This document shows, one piece after another, positions 28,633 to 38,781 of a stretch of 47,961 nt of DNA. The stretch is from positions 1-47,961 of the IMG/VR virus record IMGVR_UViG_3300042292_000587; one strand, 5' to 3'. Position 1 is the first letter of the stretch; each line of letters opens with the position of its first letter. The stretch comes from a virus. The notes beneath the pieces were generated by a model, which had not been told where the DNA came from, did no database searches, and saw nothing but the letters and a program-made list of their open reading frames with translations. Both the position numbers and the translations under genes were made by a program.

Positions 28633-30447
28633 TTACAAGACGACTTCGACGGCCAAGTCGCGCGTGGCGCCGGTGCGGTTGATGAACGTCGTGCGCGTAT
28701 CCGCGTTAGCGCCGCTGCCGTCGTCGTAGCGCACGTTGACGCGGTCGGTCGCGGCCGCATTGGCGATACTGCCGCCAATTGTCAGCGGTTCGTCGCGTGC
28801 GGCACCGGCCTGATTGATCTCGACGCGCGCTTCTTCCGACGCCCCGAAACCGCTGTCGGTGATCGCCGTGATCGTGTTGTTGCGGCCCGAGCCGTAGCCC
28901 GCTTGGTTGGCGGCGGTGTTCAAGGTGATCGACGGCGAGCCCGACGTGGGCGTAAGTACGAACCAGTAGGTGGTGCCGGAGGTCAACGAAGGGGGCGTCC
29001 CAAACGTGAGGGTGACGTCGCCCGACGCGCTGATGGTTTGCGCGTTGCTGGACGATCCGACCTGCGTACCGGGGCTGCCCGCGTTGTTCGTATACAGGCG
29101 GCCTTCCCACGACCCGGCGGTAGTTACACTGGAAACGCTGGTGCGCGCACTCGTAAGCGTACCCGTGGCCGTCGCGACGAACTGGAAGCCGAGGCTTTGG
29201 CCGTTGGCGTTGTCGATGATGCGCGTACCGATGTTGCCTGCGGCGAACGTGCCGGTGGTCGTTGTAGAGGCCGCCTGGACAACATACGCCGACTGGTGCC
29301 GATCTCGCGCGCCAGCGTCGGTCCAGTGCTGCACCGTGACCGTGCCATCCACGGCAAGGGCAGAGCTGCGGGCCGTAAAGATGGTGTCGTCACCGGGGTC
29401 GAAATCGATCTCGGTTGCGCTGGCGGCGTAGCCGATGAGACGTGCGGCGTTCTGCGTTCCCGTAGAAGGTATGGCGGGAGCGGTCTGCGTAATCGCCCCA
29501 GCCGTGGCGCTGGCGAACACAGGTTGGCCTACCGTGAGGCCGGCGAAACCCGACACGCGGCCAGGGCGCAGTTGCACCAGCCCGCTCGCACCGCTGGAAA
29601 TGGCGGCCAGGGCTATGCCAACGCGGGGAGAAATGCGGACAGGAGCCGTCGCATCGGTGTCGACTTGATACCAACGGTCGGCGCCACCGCCGCGCTGGTT
29701 GAAGACGTCTTGGTAGACCAAGTTGCGGCTGGAGAGAGCCTCGCCGGCCGTTACCGTGGCCGACCCTGTCTCGACGCCGAGGTTTGCGCGGGCTGCTGCC
29801 GGTGTGGTGGCGCCGGTGCCTCCGCTCGCTACAGGCAACGGGAGCGCGATAGAGGCGGCGCTCGCGGCGGCAGCGGCAGCACTGGCGGCTGCGTTTGTTT
29901 CCGACGTGGAGGAGTTGTCCTCGGAAGTCTGTGCAGCGCTGGCGCTGGCACTGGCACTGGCACTGGCGTCGTAGACGCTTTGGAGAAGCTCGCTCGACGT
30001 CTGCGTGCTGCCGATCGGCACTTTGATGGCGCGATCGAGTTCTTCCTGCTGCTGGATCGCGATCATGATGGGCCGGTCGATGCCCTGCTCCAAGGTATCC
30101 GGGAAGTAGCCTCCTTGGTTTTCAAGGTCGACCAACTGCAAAAGGTCAAGCTTGCGCTTGATGATGAGGCTTTCGCCGGTCGCAAGGCGCGTGGCCCCCG
30201 TAGACGGATAGGTGATGCTGCCGGTGCCGGGGTAGCCGGCGGTCATAACGACGGTAAAATTGGCGGCGCCAGCCCCTTCGAGGACCGTGGTCTCGGTTCC
30301 GTCGGCGGCCACCTTCGTTACTTCAAGATCGTGCGTCCCGTCCCCGGACGGGTCGGGCTGGAAGATGGTGAGCGGGCCGAATGAAAAGGACGTAGCCGCC
30401 CCATTGCCGGCACGAGAGACTTTCGCGGTGGAGACTTGAACTGTCAA
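28633..30447 (-). CDS. Tail fibre with T7-type N-terminal attachment domain
   Basis: This is a 604-residue receptor-binding fibre. Residues about 1-145 match the T7 gp17 N-terminal tail-binding domain (ITYPSTGATRLATGESLII, then QGIDRPIMIAIQQQEELDRA). A long Ala/Ser coiled-coil-like stretch follows (about 165-205, with repeated AS pairs), then a Thr/Gly/Ser-rich beta region that probably recognises the receptor. TTG 30447 has GAAGGAG upstream; an ATG is absent. A promoter with palindrome site 10 lies just upstream. Confidence 0.88.
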   Translation of the reverse strand: MTVQVSTAKVSRAGNGAATSFSFGPLTIFQPDPSGDGTHDLEVTKVAADGTETTVLEGAGAANFTVVMTAGYPGTGSITYPSTGATRLATGESLIIKRKLDLLQLVDLENQGGYFPDTLEQGIDRPIMIAIQQQEELDRAIKVPIGSTQTSSELLQSVYDASASASASASAAQTSEDNSSTSETNAAASAAAAAASAASIALPLPVASGGTGATTPAAARANLGVETGSATVTAGEALSSRNLVYQDVFNQRGGGADRWYQVDTDATAPVRISPRVGIALAAISSGASGLVQLRPGRVSGFAGLTVGQPVFASATAGAITQTAPAIPSTGTQNAARLIGYAASATEIDFDPGDDTIFTARSSALAVDGTVTVQHWTDAGARDRHQSAYVVQAASTTTTGTFAAGNIGTRIIDNANGQSLGFQFVATATGTLTSARTSVSSVTTAGSWEGRLYTNNAGSPGTQVGSSSNAQTISASGDVTLTFGTPPSLTSGTTYWFVLTPTSGSPSITLNTAANQAGYGSGRNNTITAITDSGFGASEEARVEINQAGAARDEPLTIGGSIANAAATDRVNVRYDDGSGANADTRTTFINRTGATRDLAVEVVL

Positions 30448-30467
30448 CGGCCTTCTCCTTCGTCAAT

Positions 30468-30483
30468 GGTATTACATAATACC
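30468..30483. promoter_or_regulatory. Dispersed palindrome site 10 upstream of the tail fibre
   Basis: GGTATTACATAATACC is identical to site 3 and lies in the 60-bp gap before the tail fibre gene. Read leftward, its TATTAT forms a possible -10 box. Confidence 0.85.
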
Positions 30484-30504
30484 GGCGCGGGGTTTGCGCC
30501 GCAA
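30476..30504 (-). promoter_or_regulatory. Possible internal late promoter for fibre and lysis genes
   Basis: Leftward TTGCGG (30504-30499), a 17-bp spacer and TATTAT (30481-30476) precede the tail fibre start. The -10 box is inside palindrome site 10, the same geometry as at 7164-7193, so this promoter may also be controlled by the palindrome. Confidence 0.55.
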
Positions 30505-30507
30505 TGG

Positions 30508-33500
30508 TTATTTGGGCGGCGGCGGCCCCAGGACGTAGTCAAGCGGATTTTCGCTGTCCTTCTCAAGTGCTTCGAGGAAGCGATCGGCTTGCGACCCGCC
30601 GGGGATACGGCCGGCTACGAACAAGGGCTTGACAATTTTGCGCGCAGTTTCCACCGTCAATTCCTCGTCTTCGTAGATTTTGTAAAGGGCCGAGATAAGT
30701 TTCTCGGTTTCTGCCGCGTAGGATGCGACCAGGGTACCCGACGGCTTGTAGCCCTGCACGAGGCCGCCCGCGATTTGGCCGAACACGCCGAACGCTTGAA
30801 GCTGCGTTCCGAAGATGCGGCGCAGCCAGAAGAAGGCGTCAGCCTTATCTTCGTCTTCAGGCACCGCGTTGCCACGCAGGGTATCAAGGATAGACGGGAT
30901 GAGCGTCATCAGCACGAGCGTAGCGCCCATCGTCCACAGTTTGCCCTTGACGCCCTTCTGCCGCTTGAGGTCGGCCACCGCCTCGCCCATCGCGTTGAAG
31001 TACACGGTCGGGTATGTCATCACTCCGTTCACCGCGCGCGACCAGGGATCGCGGGCACGCTGGAAGCTCGACTGCGCGGACAGAGCGCCAGAGCCCTGCG
31101 CCGTGCGAAGGATGCTGTCGGCGTACACTGCGGCGTCCTGCGGCGTGCGGCCTTCTTCTTGGGCCTTGCGGTAGGCCCCGAACCACGTCGGGTAGTCGAC
31201 CGTGTAGAGCTGGAAGTAGGCCAGGGCTCGGAAGCCGGCGACCGCGAGCTTGGCGCGCGGGGTGGCTTTGTTCTCCAGCTCGCGCTGCAATTCGCCGATC
31301 GCGGCGTCGACGGAGGACAGGCGGTCGCGCAGGACGAGCGAGACGTCGTTCGCCCACTTCATGCCCTTGCGGCCCGTGGCGAGAAGGTCCATCAAGCCGC
31401 GCCCGAAATACAGGCTGCCTTTGCCGACCTGCCGCTTGCCGGTGTCGGTACGCGAAAGTTGGTTGACCGACGACGTGATGCCGAGGGGCTGCGCCAGGAA
31501 TGTCGCAACCGAGTACGTCATGGCCGAAACCAGGACGCCTTGGCGAGCGAACTCGACGATGGGGTTGACGCCGTCCTGGATTTGCAGCGCTCGCCCAGCG
31601 TCGCCGTTGGCCGCCAGATCGCGCATCCACGCCTTGAGCCCTTCCATGCGGTCGGGGCCTGCCTTGTCGGAAATGAGACCGGCCAGTTCCGGGTTGCGGA
31701 ACAGCTTCGACATATCGCGGATCGCCTGCCGGTGTGTGATGTAGTGAATGTGCGCGTCGAGAACGAGCGTCGCCCGCGACAGGTCGAGCGCCAAGGGCGC
31801 GACGAAGTTGGTGCGCGCCTTTATCAAGCCCGAGAACACCGCGTCGTACTGCGCACGCGAGCCGCCACCGACGCCCGAAGACAGCGGGTCTTGCAGCTTG
31901 AAAGCCTCGTCGTTGTAGCTGATCTGCGAGCGGTCGTAGAGAAGCGGGAAGTAGCCGCCCTGAATTATCGCGCCGTTGTTCAGTACAAGTTGCTGGCCCT
32001 GCACCTTGTTCGGGGACTTGCCGGTCTCGCGTCGGTACTGCGCTTCGACGAGCGGCCACATATGGACCTTGAAGATGTCGAGCATCCCCTGGACCCACTC
32101 GGCTTGCTCCGGCGTGAGCTGGTTGATCTCCGCCATAATGTTGGCTTCTGTCCACGATCCAGCCTTGTAACTGCGCCCGAGCTTCATGCCTTCGATCAGG
32201 CGCTTCATGCCGTCGGGGCTCGCCGCGTTGAGCGCGAGCATGATGCGCTGCTCGACTGACAAGCGAACGCCCACGCCGCCCGGCGTTGTGCTGCGGGTCG
32301 TATCGTACTGGAGCCCGAGGGGACCGGGGCGCTGCGGCAGCACGTCGCGCAGTTTTTCGATGTGCGGCTGCACGAATTTCTCGCGGATACGGTTGGCGGC
32401 GAACTCGGCCGACATCACGTTGCGCACGGTCGCGTTGAACCATTTGCCTGCCGTCTTGCCGTTGTCCATCAGGCGCATCGTGAACTCGACGAGCGAGTTG
32501 CTCGGGACAATGACGTTGGCGGCGAGGGCGCCGGCTTTCTTCAGCGCCGGAGCATTGGCGTCGTTGCGGGTCTCGTCCGTGCGAGCAACGTCCTGGGCGG
32601 CGCGAGCGACGCCTTCGAGGTCGGCCACGACCTCGGATAGCTGCCGCACGCCGTCGGCTTCCGCGAACGATGCCGCGTCGCGACCGAAGCCCACGAGCTG
32701 GCGAATGACGACGGCGGCTTCGCGCCAGTCGCCCAGACGCATGTCGGCCGGCTCGACAGGCAAGCCCGCCTTGGACCCGCGAGGCTGCTGCAAGCGCTCC
32801 ACGATTTTGGGGAAGTTCTGCTCGACGATCTCGGCAGCCCGGTCTTCCTTGATCTGGCCTACATCCTCGGCAAAGCCGTACTCGCGGATCAGCCATTTGG
32901 CCGCGTCGAAGTAATCGGCCGCTTCGCTGTTGTCGGCCATGGCGCGGCCCTTGTCCGACGCAAGGAACTTGCTGACGAACTTCTGGTCCTGCACCGCTTC
33001 GTTGCGCACCTTGTAGGACGCGCGGGCCATCTCGAACGCGACGACCTTCTCGAACGATTTCTTTGTCGCGAGATCGCGATCGCCCTTGCGCACCGCGCGC
33101 CCCGCCTCGGCGGCCTTGCGTTTGAAGGCGCTGAAGAACGTGGCCGGCTTGATCTCCGAAACGCGCTTCGTTTCGAGCGCGTCCTGGGCGGCCTTCTTGA
33201 CGAAGGCGTGTTTCAGCTTGCCTTGCTTGCGAGCGATGAGCATCCGGTTTAGGTCGTCCATCATCAGCTTGCCCTGCTGATCGGTGTGGATCGCTTCGAG
33301 CGCCAGATCGACGTCGCGCTTGGACGACATCAGATCGGGGTAGGCTTCGGCCATGCGGCGGTCGGCAAGCGTCTGGATGCGCTGCGTGCGGTCCTCGGCC
33401 GACTGCAACGCCTGGAACATTGAGAGGGCGTCGTCGAAACCGAAGCGCGCGGCCAGGATATGCGGATCGAGACCCGTCTCTTTGCCTTTCGGCGTGAACA

Positions 33501-35730
33501 GCGGGCGACCGTCGATCGTCTTGGGGAACATGGGCAACAGCGTCGCTTCGACGTCGGCGCGGATCGTCTTCGGGTCCGATGCCTCGTAGCCGGTGAACAT
33601 GCCCTCGCCGGCAAACTGGAGAACGTCGATCGCTTTCTGGCGGTCGATGCGCTCGGCGTCGATCGACGTCAGCAGCGCGTAGACAGGCTCGTTGTCGACC
33701 GACTGCTGGGCGACCTCGCGCTCTTGCTCGTAAAGCTTCTTGTACTCGCCAGACAGGCGCTCGCGCTCCTGACGCAGGCGCAAGTCTTCGAGGCGATTGC
33801 GGGCGACTTCACGCGCGCGGGCGACCTTCGCAAGGTACGCCTCGTACTGCGGCTGCGTCAGCCCGGTGTCGCGGGCCGACTTGAACATCTCCTGGAGCCC
33901 GATCATCTGGTCGATGCCGATCGTCTGCTCGGCGGCCACGATCAGGTTCCCGTCGGCGTCAGCCTTCAGGCCCTTGGGCAGCGCCTCACCGCTTGTCAGA
34001 TCGAGGATGACCTTCTTCGGCATCTTGCGGATTTCGACATCGCTGAACCCGGCTTCGCGCAGGATCGAAATGGCGTCGTCGGTGATCTCGGTCGGCGCTT
34101 TGGGAGCTTCGGCGGCGTTCGGGTCGGCAGCCTGTTCCTCTTCGGCCGCAAGCTTCGCCTGCTGCGACAGGTCGGTGCCCGCGTACTCTTTGGCTTCCGC
34201 CGCCGTGAGACCTTCGCGATCCAGGCGGATATGATCGGCCAGGGCTGCGAACGCCTCGGGCTGCACGTGAACGGCGGCGTGCGCCGTGGGCGACACGACA
34301 ATGTCTTCGTTGCCGGCAGCGACTTCGGCCGCCAGGGCTTCGCGCGTGATGCCGACCTTCTCCAGCAATGCGTCGCCCACCTCTGGGTCGAGCTTGTCGA
34401 TAGCTTCCGCGAGCTTGTCGGCGGGGATCGAGACCTCGGGCAGCGAGCCCGACAGAGCCTCGATGGCGGCCTCGGGGTCGTTCTTTGTGATCGGCGCCTC
34501 TTGCACCTTGGCACTCATCTCCTGGAGCGAGGCGAGGCCATTCTCGGCGTTCGCGATATCCTGGCGATCCTTGCGGTAGCGCATGACAGCACCCGGCGTG
34601 CTGAGTACGGTGGCCGCCTGGAAAGCTTTGAAGCCCGCCTCGAAGATGCGCTCGCGGACCTGGGCTGCCGACGCGCCTTCCAAGCCTTCGAGCGACTTCC
34701 CGACTTCTTCGGCCGTGATCTGAATGATCTCTTGGACGGCTTCGGTTCCGCTCTGCACGCCGACGTTCTTCGCGTACTCCGTCAGCGCCTTGCCGGCCAC
34801 CTGTGTCACGCCGAGGCGCTTGACCATGTCCTGCACGAACGCCGCACGCATGCCCGACGTAAATTGCCCGAGGCCCACGCGATCGGCCGCAACTTCGACA
34901 GCGCCGATCAGGCCGCCCGCGACGACCGCGAGCGAACGCGCATAGGTGTCGCTGACGCCAGCTTCGCGGAGGTCCACGTAGGATTGGCCCATGGCGACCG
35001 AGGTGGTCTCCGCGAGGTAGCCCAGGCCAGCGCCGGCCACCACGACGCCGCCAGCGACCGCGAGGGTGGGTGCTGCGACCACACCTGCGGCGACTGCGCC
35101 GACACCAAGTGCCGCACCGCCGACAACACTTTTGCTGGTGGCCGAGGAGAAGAGTTGCCCGACCTGTTCAGACGCCGAGCCGAACCAGCCGCCGATCCCT
35201 CCGTCGTTGTCGGCAAGCGACTTGAGGCGCGCGTCGATAGCGGCCATGTCGGATTTGAACTGCTCGGAGCCGGGGGACACGAGGAGATTGAAGCCGGCGC
35301 GGCCCTGGTCCTGCACGGCGTTTCCGCGCTGGAAGGCGCGGGCTTGGCGCTCGACAAACGAAAGCTGCTCGACGCTGTCGTGAGCGATCTTGGCGTTGCT
35401 GGCGACGGCCATCCATGCGGCGGTGTTGGGAGCATCCTGGAGGGCCGTAGTCACGCGGCGCTCTGTCGCAACGGCTTTGAACGTTTCGCGATCGGAGGCT
35501 ACGACTTCCTCGGGGGCGCCGACTTCCGTAGCGAGCTTGCGGTCGGAGGCGGCCTGCGACGTGCTGGTGCCCGACAGGACGCGGGCGTTGGTGGCAGCTC
35601 GCTGGCGGGGTTCGGCGGCTACGCTTTCAAGGGCGCGAAGGTATTTGTCGCCACCGCTCGGCACGCCCCCAGGCGTCACGTTTGCAGCGTCGATGCCCTC
35701 AAGCGCTTTGTCGTAAATCGTACCGGCCAT
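30508..35730 (-). CDS. Very large internal virion / DNA-ejection protein (1740 aa)
   Basis: The largest gene in the window lies where podoviruses encode their biggest internal virion protein (compare T7 gp16). The N-terminal 150 residues are helical. A long Gly/Ala/Val membrane-like segment (about residues 205-250, VVGGAALGVGAVAAGVVAAP) could insert into the host envelope. The rest is long helical, with acidic linkers and a C-terminal globular region. No lysozyme, transglycosylase or protease motif is seen. It probably forms part of the ejected conduit for DNA entry. ATG 35730 follows AGGGGCGAAGC. Confidence 0.85.
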   Translation of the reverse strand: MAGTIYDKALEGIDAANVTPGGVPSGGDKYLRALESVAAEPRQRAATNARVLSGTSTSQAASDRKLATEVGAPEEVVASDRETFKAVATERRVTTALQDAPNTAAWMAVASNAKIAHDSVEQLSFVERQARAFQRGNAVQDQGRAGFNLLVSPGSEQFKSDMAAIDARLKSLADNDGGIGGWFGSASEQVGQLFSSATSKSVVGGAALGVGAVAAGVVAAPTLAVAGGVVVAGAGLGYLAETTSVAMGQSYVDLREAGVSDTYARSLAVVAGGLIGAVEVAADRVGLGQFTSGMRAAFVQDMVKRLGVTQVAGKALTEYAKNVGVQSGTEAVQEIIQITAEEVGKSLEGLEGASAAQVRERIFEAGFKAFQAATVLSTPGAVMRYRKDRQDIANAENGLASLQEMSAKVQEAPITKNDPEAAIEALSGSLPEVSIPADKLAEAIDKLDPEVGDALLEKVGITREALAAEVAAGNEDIVVSPTAHAAVHVQPEAFAALADHIRLDREGLTAAEAKEYAGTDLSQQAKLAAEEEQAADPNAAEAPKAPTEITDDAISILREAGFSDVEIRKMPKKVILDLTSGEALPKGLKADADGNLIVAAEQTIGIDQMIGLQEMFKSARDTGLTQPQYEAYLAKVARAREVARNRLEDLRLRQERERLSGEYKKLYEQEREVAQQSVDNEPVYALLTSIDAERIDRQKAIDVLQFAGEGMFTGYEASDPKTIRADVEATLLPMFPKTIDGRPLFTPKGKETGLDPHILAARFGFDDALSMFQALQSAEDRTQRIQTLADRRMAEAYPDLMSSKRDVDLALEAIHTDQQGKLMMDDLNRMLIARKQGKLKHAFVKKAAQDALETKRVSEIKPATFFSAFKRKAAEAGRAVRKGDRDLATKKSFEKVVAFEMARASYKVRNEAVQDQKFVSKFLASDKGRAMADNSEAADYFDAAKWLIREYGFAEDVGQIKEDRAAEIVEQNFPKIVERLQQPRGSKAGLPVEPADMRLGDWREAAVVIRQLVGFGRDAASFAEADGVRQLSEVVADLEGVARAAQDVARTDETRNDANAPALKKAGALAANVIVPSNSLVEFTMRLMDNGKTAGKWFNATVRNVMSAEFAANRIREKFVQPHIEKLRDVLPQRPGPLGLQYDTTRSTTPGGVGVRLSVEQRIMLALNAASPDGMKRLIEGMKLGRSYKAGSWTEANIMAEINQLTPEQAEWVQGMLDIFKVHMWPLVEAQYRRETGKSPNKVQGQQLVLNNGAIIQGGYFPLLYDRSQISYNDEAFKLQDPLSSGVGGGSRAQYDAVFSGLIKARTNFVAPLALDLSRATLVLDAHIHYITHRQAIRDMSKLFRNPELAGLISDKAGPDRMEGLKAWMRDLAANGDAGRALQIQDGVNPIVEFARQGVLVSAMTYSVATFLAQPLGITSSVNQLSRTDTGKRQVGKGSLYFGRGLMDLLATGRKGMKWANDVSLVLRDRLSSVDAAIGELQRELENKATPRAKLAVAGFRALAYFQLYTVDYPTWFGAYRKAQEEGRTPQDAAVYADSILRTAQGSGALSAQSSFQRARDPWSRAVNGVMTYPTVYFNAMGEAVADLKRQKGVKGKLWTMGATLVLMTLIPSILDTLRGNAVPEDEDKADAFFWLRRIFGTQLQAFGVFGQIAGGLVQGYKPSGTLVASYAAETEKLISALYKIYEDEELTVETARKIVKPLFVAGRIPGGSQADRFLEALEKDSENPLDYVLGPPPPK

Positions 35731-35744
35731 GCTTCGCCCCTTCG

Positions 35745-37724
35745 CTACTGTGAGTTATTGGCCTTCCAGTATAGCGCCTTAAGCTGGACTTCGCTAGGGG
35801 TCTGCGCCGTGCCAAAAGCACTGCGCCAAGCCGCGATAAGCTGCGGACGCTCCTCGGTCGGGATGCTGACGGCACGGATCGCGTCAAGCGTTTTGGGGTC
35901 GGGCGCGATCTTGAGCGCAGCCGCAGCGCGTGCGGTCGCGAGACGCGGGCCACGGGCTTGAGCATCGGCGACGACGGCTTCATTCTCGGCGCGCGTGCGC
36001 TGTCCGAAAACGCCCGTGCCTTGCGTGACGTAGGTCTTGACCGCTTGATTGACGATCTCCAGGCGTTCAGCGTCGGTGATGCGCCCACCGCGCTTCTCGG
36101 CGCGCAGGGCGTTGACTTCCGACAGAATGACTTCGGTGAGGCGGTTGACGTCGTCTTTCTTGCTGGCGCTCTGGAACTGCGAGTACCCGCGCAGCCGGCT
36201 GAGTACAAACGCCGCGTCAGACGACACGTTGGGGTCAAGACGACCCTTAGCTGCGCCAAGGCGAATGGAGTAGTACCGTTTGAAGTCGTCGTCGGAGAGC
36301 TTCGTTCGCATCTCGTCGACAGGGATAGCGAGAAGCTCGTCGACGCGCTTACCCTCGACCATGGAAAATATTTCGCCCATGGCGCCGGGCTCGCTCTCGT
36401 TGGGGATGCCAAGCTGCGTGCGGCGGCTGATCTCGCGAAGGTTGCGCTCCTCGGGCGCCGTGAGGCCCGAGCGTTCTGCGGCACTCAAAGCGTCGAAAGG
36501 ACGACCGTTGCGGATTTCGTCGGCGAGCCCGTTGACGCGCTCGGCGCGGGCGTTCTTTGCCTCGCGGTCCTGAATGGCGATGCGCTGATCGAGCTGCGAC
36601 ATGGCCCGACGCAAAAGGTCGCCAGACAATTCTTGGCGAAGTTTCGCACGGCGTTGATCCGGGGTTCCCTCGGACGCGGCTATACGTTCCGCAGTGTCGG
36701 CCACGAGGTCGGCTTGGTCTTGGCGCTGCTCCGCCCGACGGGCACGAACATACTGCTCGAAGCGGTAGCGGTCGTTGATGCGGGCGTCCAGCTCCTTCAT
36801 CGCGGCCGTTTCTTTGGAGCCCTCATACTGTTCGCGCAACGCTTGACGCGCTTGCTCCGGGTTGAGTTCGCCGGAGGTAACTTTTGCAAAGAATACGTCG
36901 GCAGCTTTCTGCGCCTCGATTTGCTCGACCTCTTTGTCTACGACCCGGCGAACCGACAAAGCCGCCGCCGGGTCCATGCGGCCTACGTTTGCTTTGAGGA
37001 GCTGGGAGGCCAAAGAGATGTCGGTTTCTGCCGCAGACAGGATCGTGGCCGACAAGACTTGGGTCTCGGCCTTGCGGATAAGGGCAGTCGTTACTTCGGG
37101 GCTGGCACCGTTGATCTTGCCCTGCGCCACGGCTTCCCCGCGCGCGGTAGCGAGAGCGCTGGCGAGGACTTGCGGGTCGTTGAAACTCGCGGAAGCTTCC
37201 GCCACGGCCACGTTTACACGGGCTTCGGAGGTGGCGAGCTGCGAGTTGACGCGCTGCGTCTCGGCGTGGCGCAGCATGCGCGCCGAGAGGTCGAGCGTAT
37301 GATTGTCGGCGGCGGCCGAAAAGTCTCGCTGCTGCGCTTCGTTGCCCAGCTTGGCGCTGGCGGCAGCGCGCAGCTTCGCGACGTTGTCCTGGTAGTCCTT
37401 GAGCTTCGACGTGGCGTCTTCGCCGCGCAGCCCAAAGTATCCGGGGTTTTCCGGCGTACCGTCGCCGTACTGGAGCGTGAGAAGGCCGGTGCGGAACTGC
37501 GTATCCGCGTCCTTCACGGCCTTGAGGTTGTCCTCGCGCTGCATGTTGAGCGCGAGATCGCCGACGCGATTGCCAGCTTGATCCAGTTGGCGGCCGGCCT
37601 GTTCGAGCGCCCGACCCTGCGCCGCGCCGAAGGCATCGGGCGTCGCGCCGGAAGCGTTCTGGTAGACGGGGCCAGCCGAACGCGGGAGCGTCGTGGGGCC
37701 GCCGGTTGTCGGTACGATCGCCAT
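35745..37724 (-). CDS. Internal virion protein, helical (659 aa)
   Basis: This long, mainly helical Ala/Glu/Arg/Gln-rich protein (QRDFSAAADNHTLDLSARML and many similar stretches) sits between the gp14-like gene and the very large ejection protein, the position of T7 gp15. The N-terminal about 40 residues are extended and Gly/Pro-rich. No enzyme motif is visible. ATG 37724 overlaps the stop of the gp14-like gene. It is likely ejected with the DNA into the periplasm. Confidence 0.82.
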   Translation of the reverse strand: MAIVPTTGGPTTLPRSAGPVYQNASGATPDAFGAAQGRALEQAGRQLDQAGNRVGDLALNMQREDNLKAVKDADTQFRTGLLTLQYGDGTPENPGYFGLRGEDATSKLKDYQDNVAKLRAAASAKLGNEAQQRDFSAAADNHTLDLSARMLRHAETQRVNSQLATSEARVNVAVAEASASFNDPQVLASALATARGEAVAQGKINGASPEVTTALIRKAETQVLSATILSAAETDISLASQLLKANVGRMDPAAALSVRRVVDKEVEQIEAQKAADVFFAKVTSGELNPEQARQALREQYEGSKETAAMKELDARINDRYRFEQYVRARRAEQRQDQADLVADTAERIAASEGTPDQRRAKLRQELSGDLLRRAMSQLDQRIAIQDREAKNARAERVNGLADEIRNGRPFDALSAAERSGLTAPEERNLREISRRTQLGIPNESEPGAMGEIFSMVEGKRVDELLAIPVDEMRTKLSDDDFKRYYSIRLGAAKGRLDPNVSSDAAFVLSRLRGYSQFQSASKKDDVNRLTEVILSEVNALRAEKRGGRITDAERLEIVNQAVKTYVTQGTGVFGQRTRAENEAVVADAQARGPRLATARAAAALKIAPDPKTLDAIRAVSIPTEERPQLIAAWRSAFGTAQTPSEVQLKALYWKANNSQ

Positions 37725-38308
37725 TATCGCGGCCCCCCAAACGTCTTTCCGTAATTTCCTACAGGTTTGGAGCCGCCAAAAGCTCCCGCGCTGTCAAACT
37801 TGTACCACTTGTCGGCCACGGACCCGGCGCTCGACATCAGAGTGCCGCCTATACCAAGCGTGGCATCGGAAGACGCGGCGCGGAAGTCCGCAAGGCCGGC
37901 CTCGGCCCCGAAGTTTCCGGCCTGGACGCGAGCGTTGTAAGCCTCCGTGTCGTAGGAGTATTTGGTATTGAGCGCGTCGAGTTCACCGTAAGCCGCCGTG
38001 TCGCTCGTGATGTCGAGCGCCGAGCCGTAGTCGACCAGTACGCCGTTGCCGGCCAGGACAGCGCGTTGGCGCCCGGCAAGGCGGGCAGCTTCCTGGCGCT
38101 TGCGATCGGCCGCAATCTTGCCCTCGGCTTCGACCTGCGCGGCCCGGCGCTCGGCGATGATCTGGTTGTTGCGCGCGACAGCGGCTTGGTACTGCGCGGA
38201 CTTCTGCGCGGCATCAGCCTGCTGCATCTGCCCCATGACGCCAATGGCGGTGCCGGCGACCGTGGACACGAGGGACGCGATTGCGAGAGTTTCTGCGCCG
38301 ACGCTCAT
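37724..38308 (-). CDS. Internal virion protein, gp14-like (194 aa)
   Basis: ATG 38308 overlaps the upstream stop (ATGA) and follows GGGAGCCCAGG. The N-terminus has a membrane-compatible helix (LAIASLVSTVAGTAIGVMGQ, about residues 8-27). It is followed by a Gln/Ala/Arg helical region and a Gly/Ser-rich C-terminus, as in podovirus ejection proteins of the T7 gp14 type that form the outer-membrane pore. The longer frame to 38404 is rejected. Confidence 0.82.
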   Translation of the reverse strand: MSVGAETLAIASLVSTVAGTAIGVMGQMQQADAAQKSAQYQAAVARNNQIIAERRAAQVEAEGKIAADRKRQEAARLAGRQRAVLAGNGVLVDYGSALDITSDTAAYGELDALNTKYSYDTEAYNARVQAGNFGAEAGLADFRAASSDATLGIGGTLMSSAGSVADKWYKFDSAGAFGGSKPVGNYGKTFGGPR

Positions 38309-38781
38309 CCTGGGCTCCCTATCCAATACCGCCGCAGCGGGGTTGTGCAGCCCGGCAGGTAGACGATGTCTTCGTCGACTGTAAACCCGAGCCACTCCAG
38401 CCATTGTATAGCCTTGGCGTTGCCGGCGTCAACGGCGTTGCGGAGGTTCGGGTACGTCGACCGCAGACCATCAAGGTAGGGCTTGCACCCACGCAAGAAA
38501 GCCGCTCGGTGCTTGCGCAGATGCGTCGTTCCGTAGAACCAGGGGAAAGCCACGGGATCGTGCCACGAGCGTTGGAACACCCCGAAGGCCAGGATCGGCA
38601 CGCCGTCGGCCGTCGCCACCCAAGCGTGGGACGACTTGTGGAAGCTGGCTATCAGGTAATCTCGGGCGTCAAGGTCTGTTTCCGACGCCTGGATTTCGTC
38701 GAAGTCTTGAGCCCGCAGATGCTCCGCAACGGCCGCCATGGTCTCGGGTGTTGCGGGTATTACGTCATACCTACTCGGCAT
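38305..38781 (-). CDS. Gp13/GNAT-fold-like virion assembly protein (158 aa)
   Basis: The C-terminal segment NAVDAGNAKAIQWLEWLGFTVD matches the acetyltransferase-like fold of T7 gp13 (DUF2833) proteins required for assembly of the internal core, and it precedes a gp14-like gene as in T7. A true GNAT acetyl-CoA loop is not evident. ATG 38781 has GAGG 8 nt upstream. The palindrome at 38756-38771 encodes residues 4-9, so the start region doubles as a DNA site. Another protein with this ending is encoded at 46762. Confidence 0.75.
   Translation of the reverse strand: MPSRYDVIPATPETMAAVAEHLRAQDFDEIQASETDLDARDYLIASFHKSSHAWVATADGVPILAFGVFQRSWHDPVAFPWFYGTTHLRKHRAAFLRGCKPYLDGLRSTYPNLRNAVDAGNAKAIQWLEWLGFTVDEDIVYLPGCTTPLRRYWIGSPG
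38756..38771. promoter_or_regulatory. Dispersed palindrome site 11 in the gp13-like start region
   Basis: GGTATTACGTCATACC overlaps the stop of the tail protein gene and lies in the first codons of the gp13-like gene. It is an operon-internal gene boundary. Confidence 0.8.

Noticed and set aside
28591-35961. Long rightward ORFs of 597, 607 and 833 codons opposite the late genes
   Set aside because: They are antisense to well-supported tail fibre and ejection genes, have low-complexity Arg/Gly/Val composition and lack ribosome-binding sites; they reflect the GC-rich code of the real strand.
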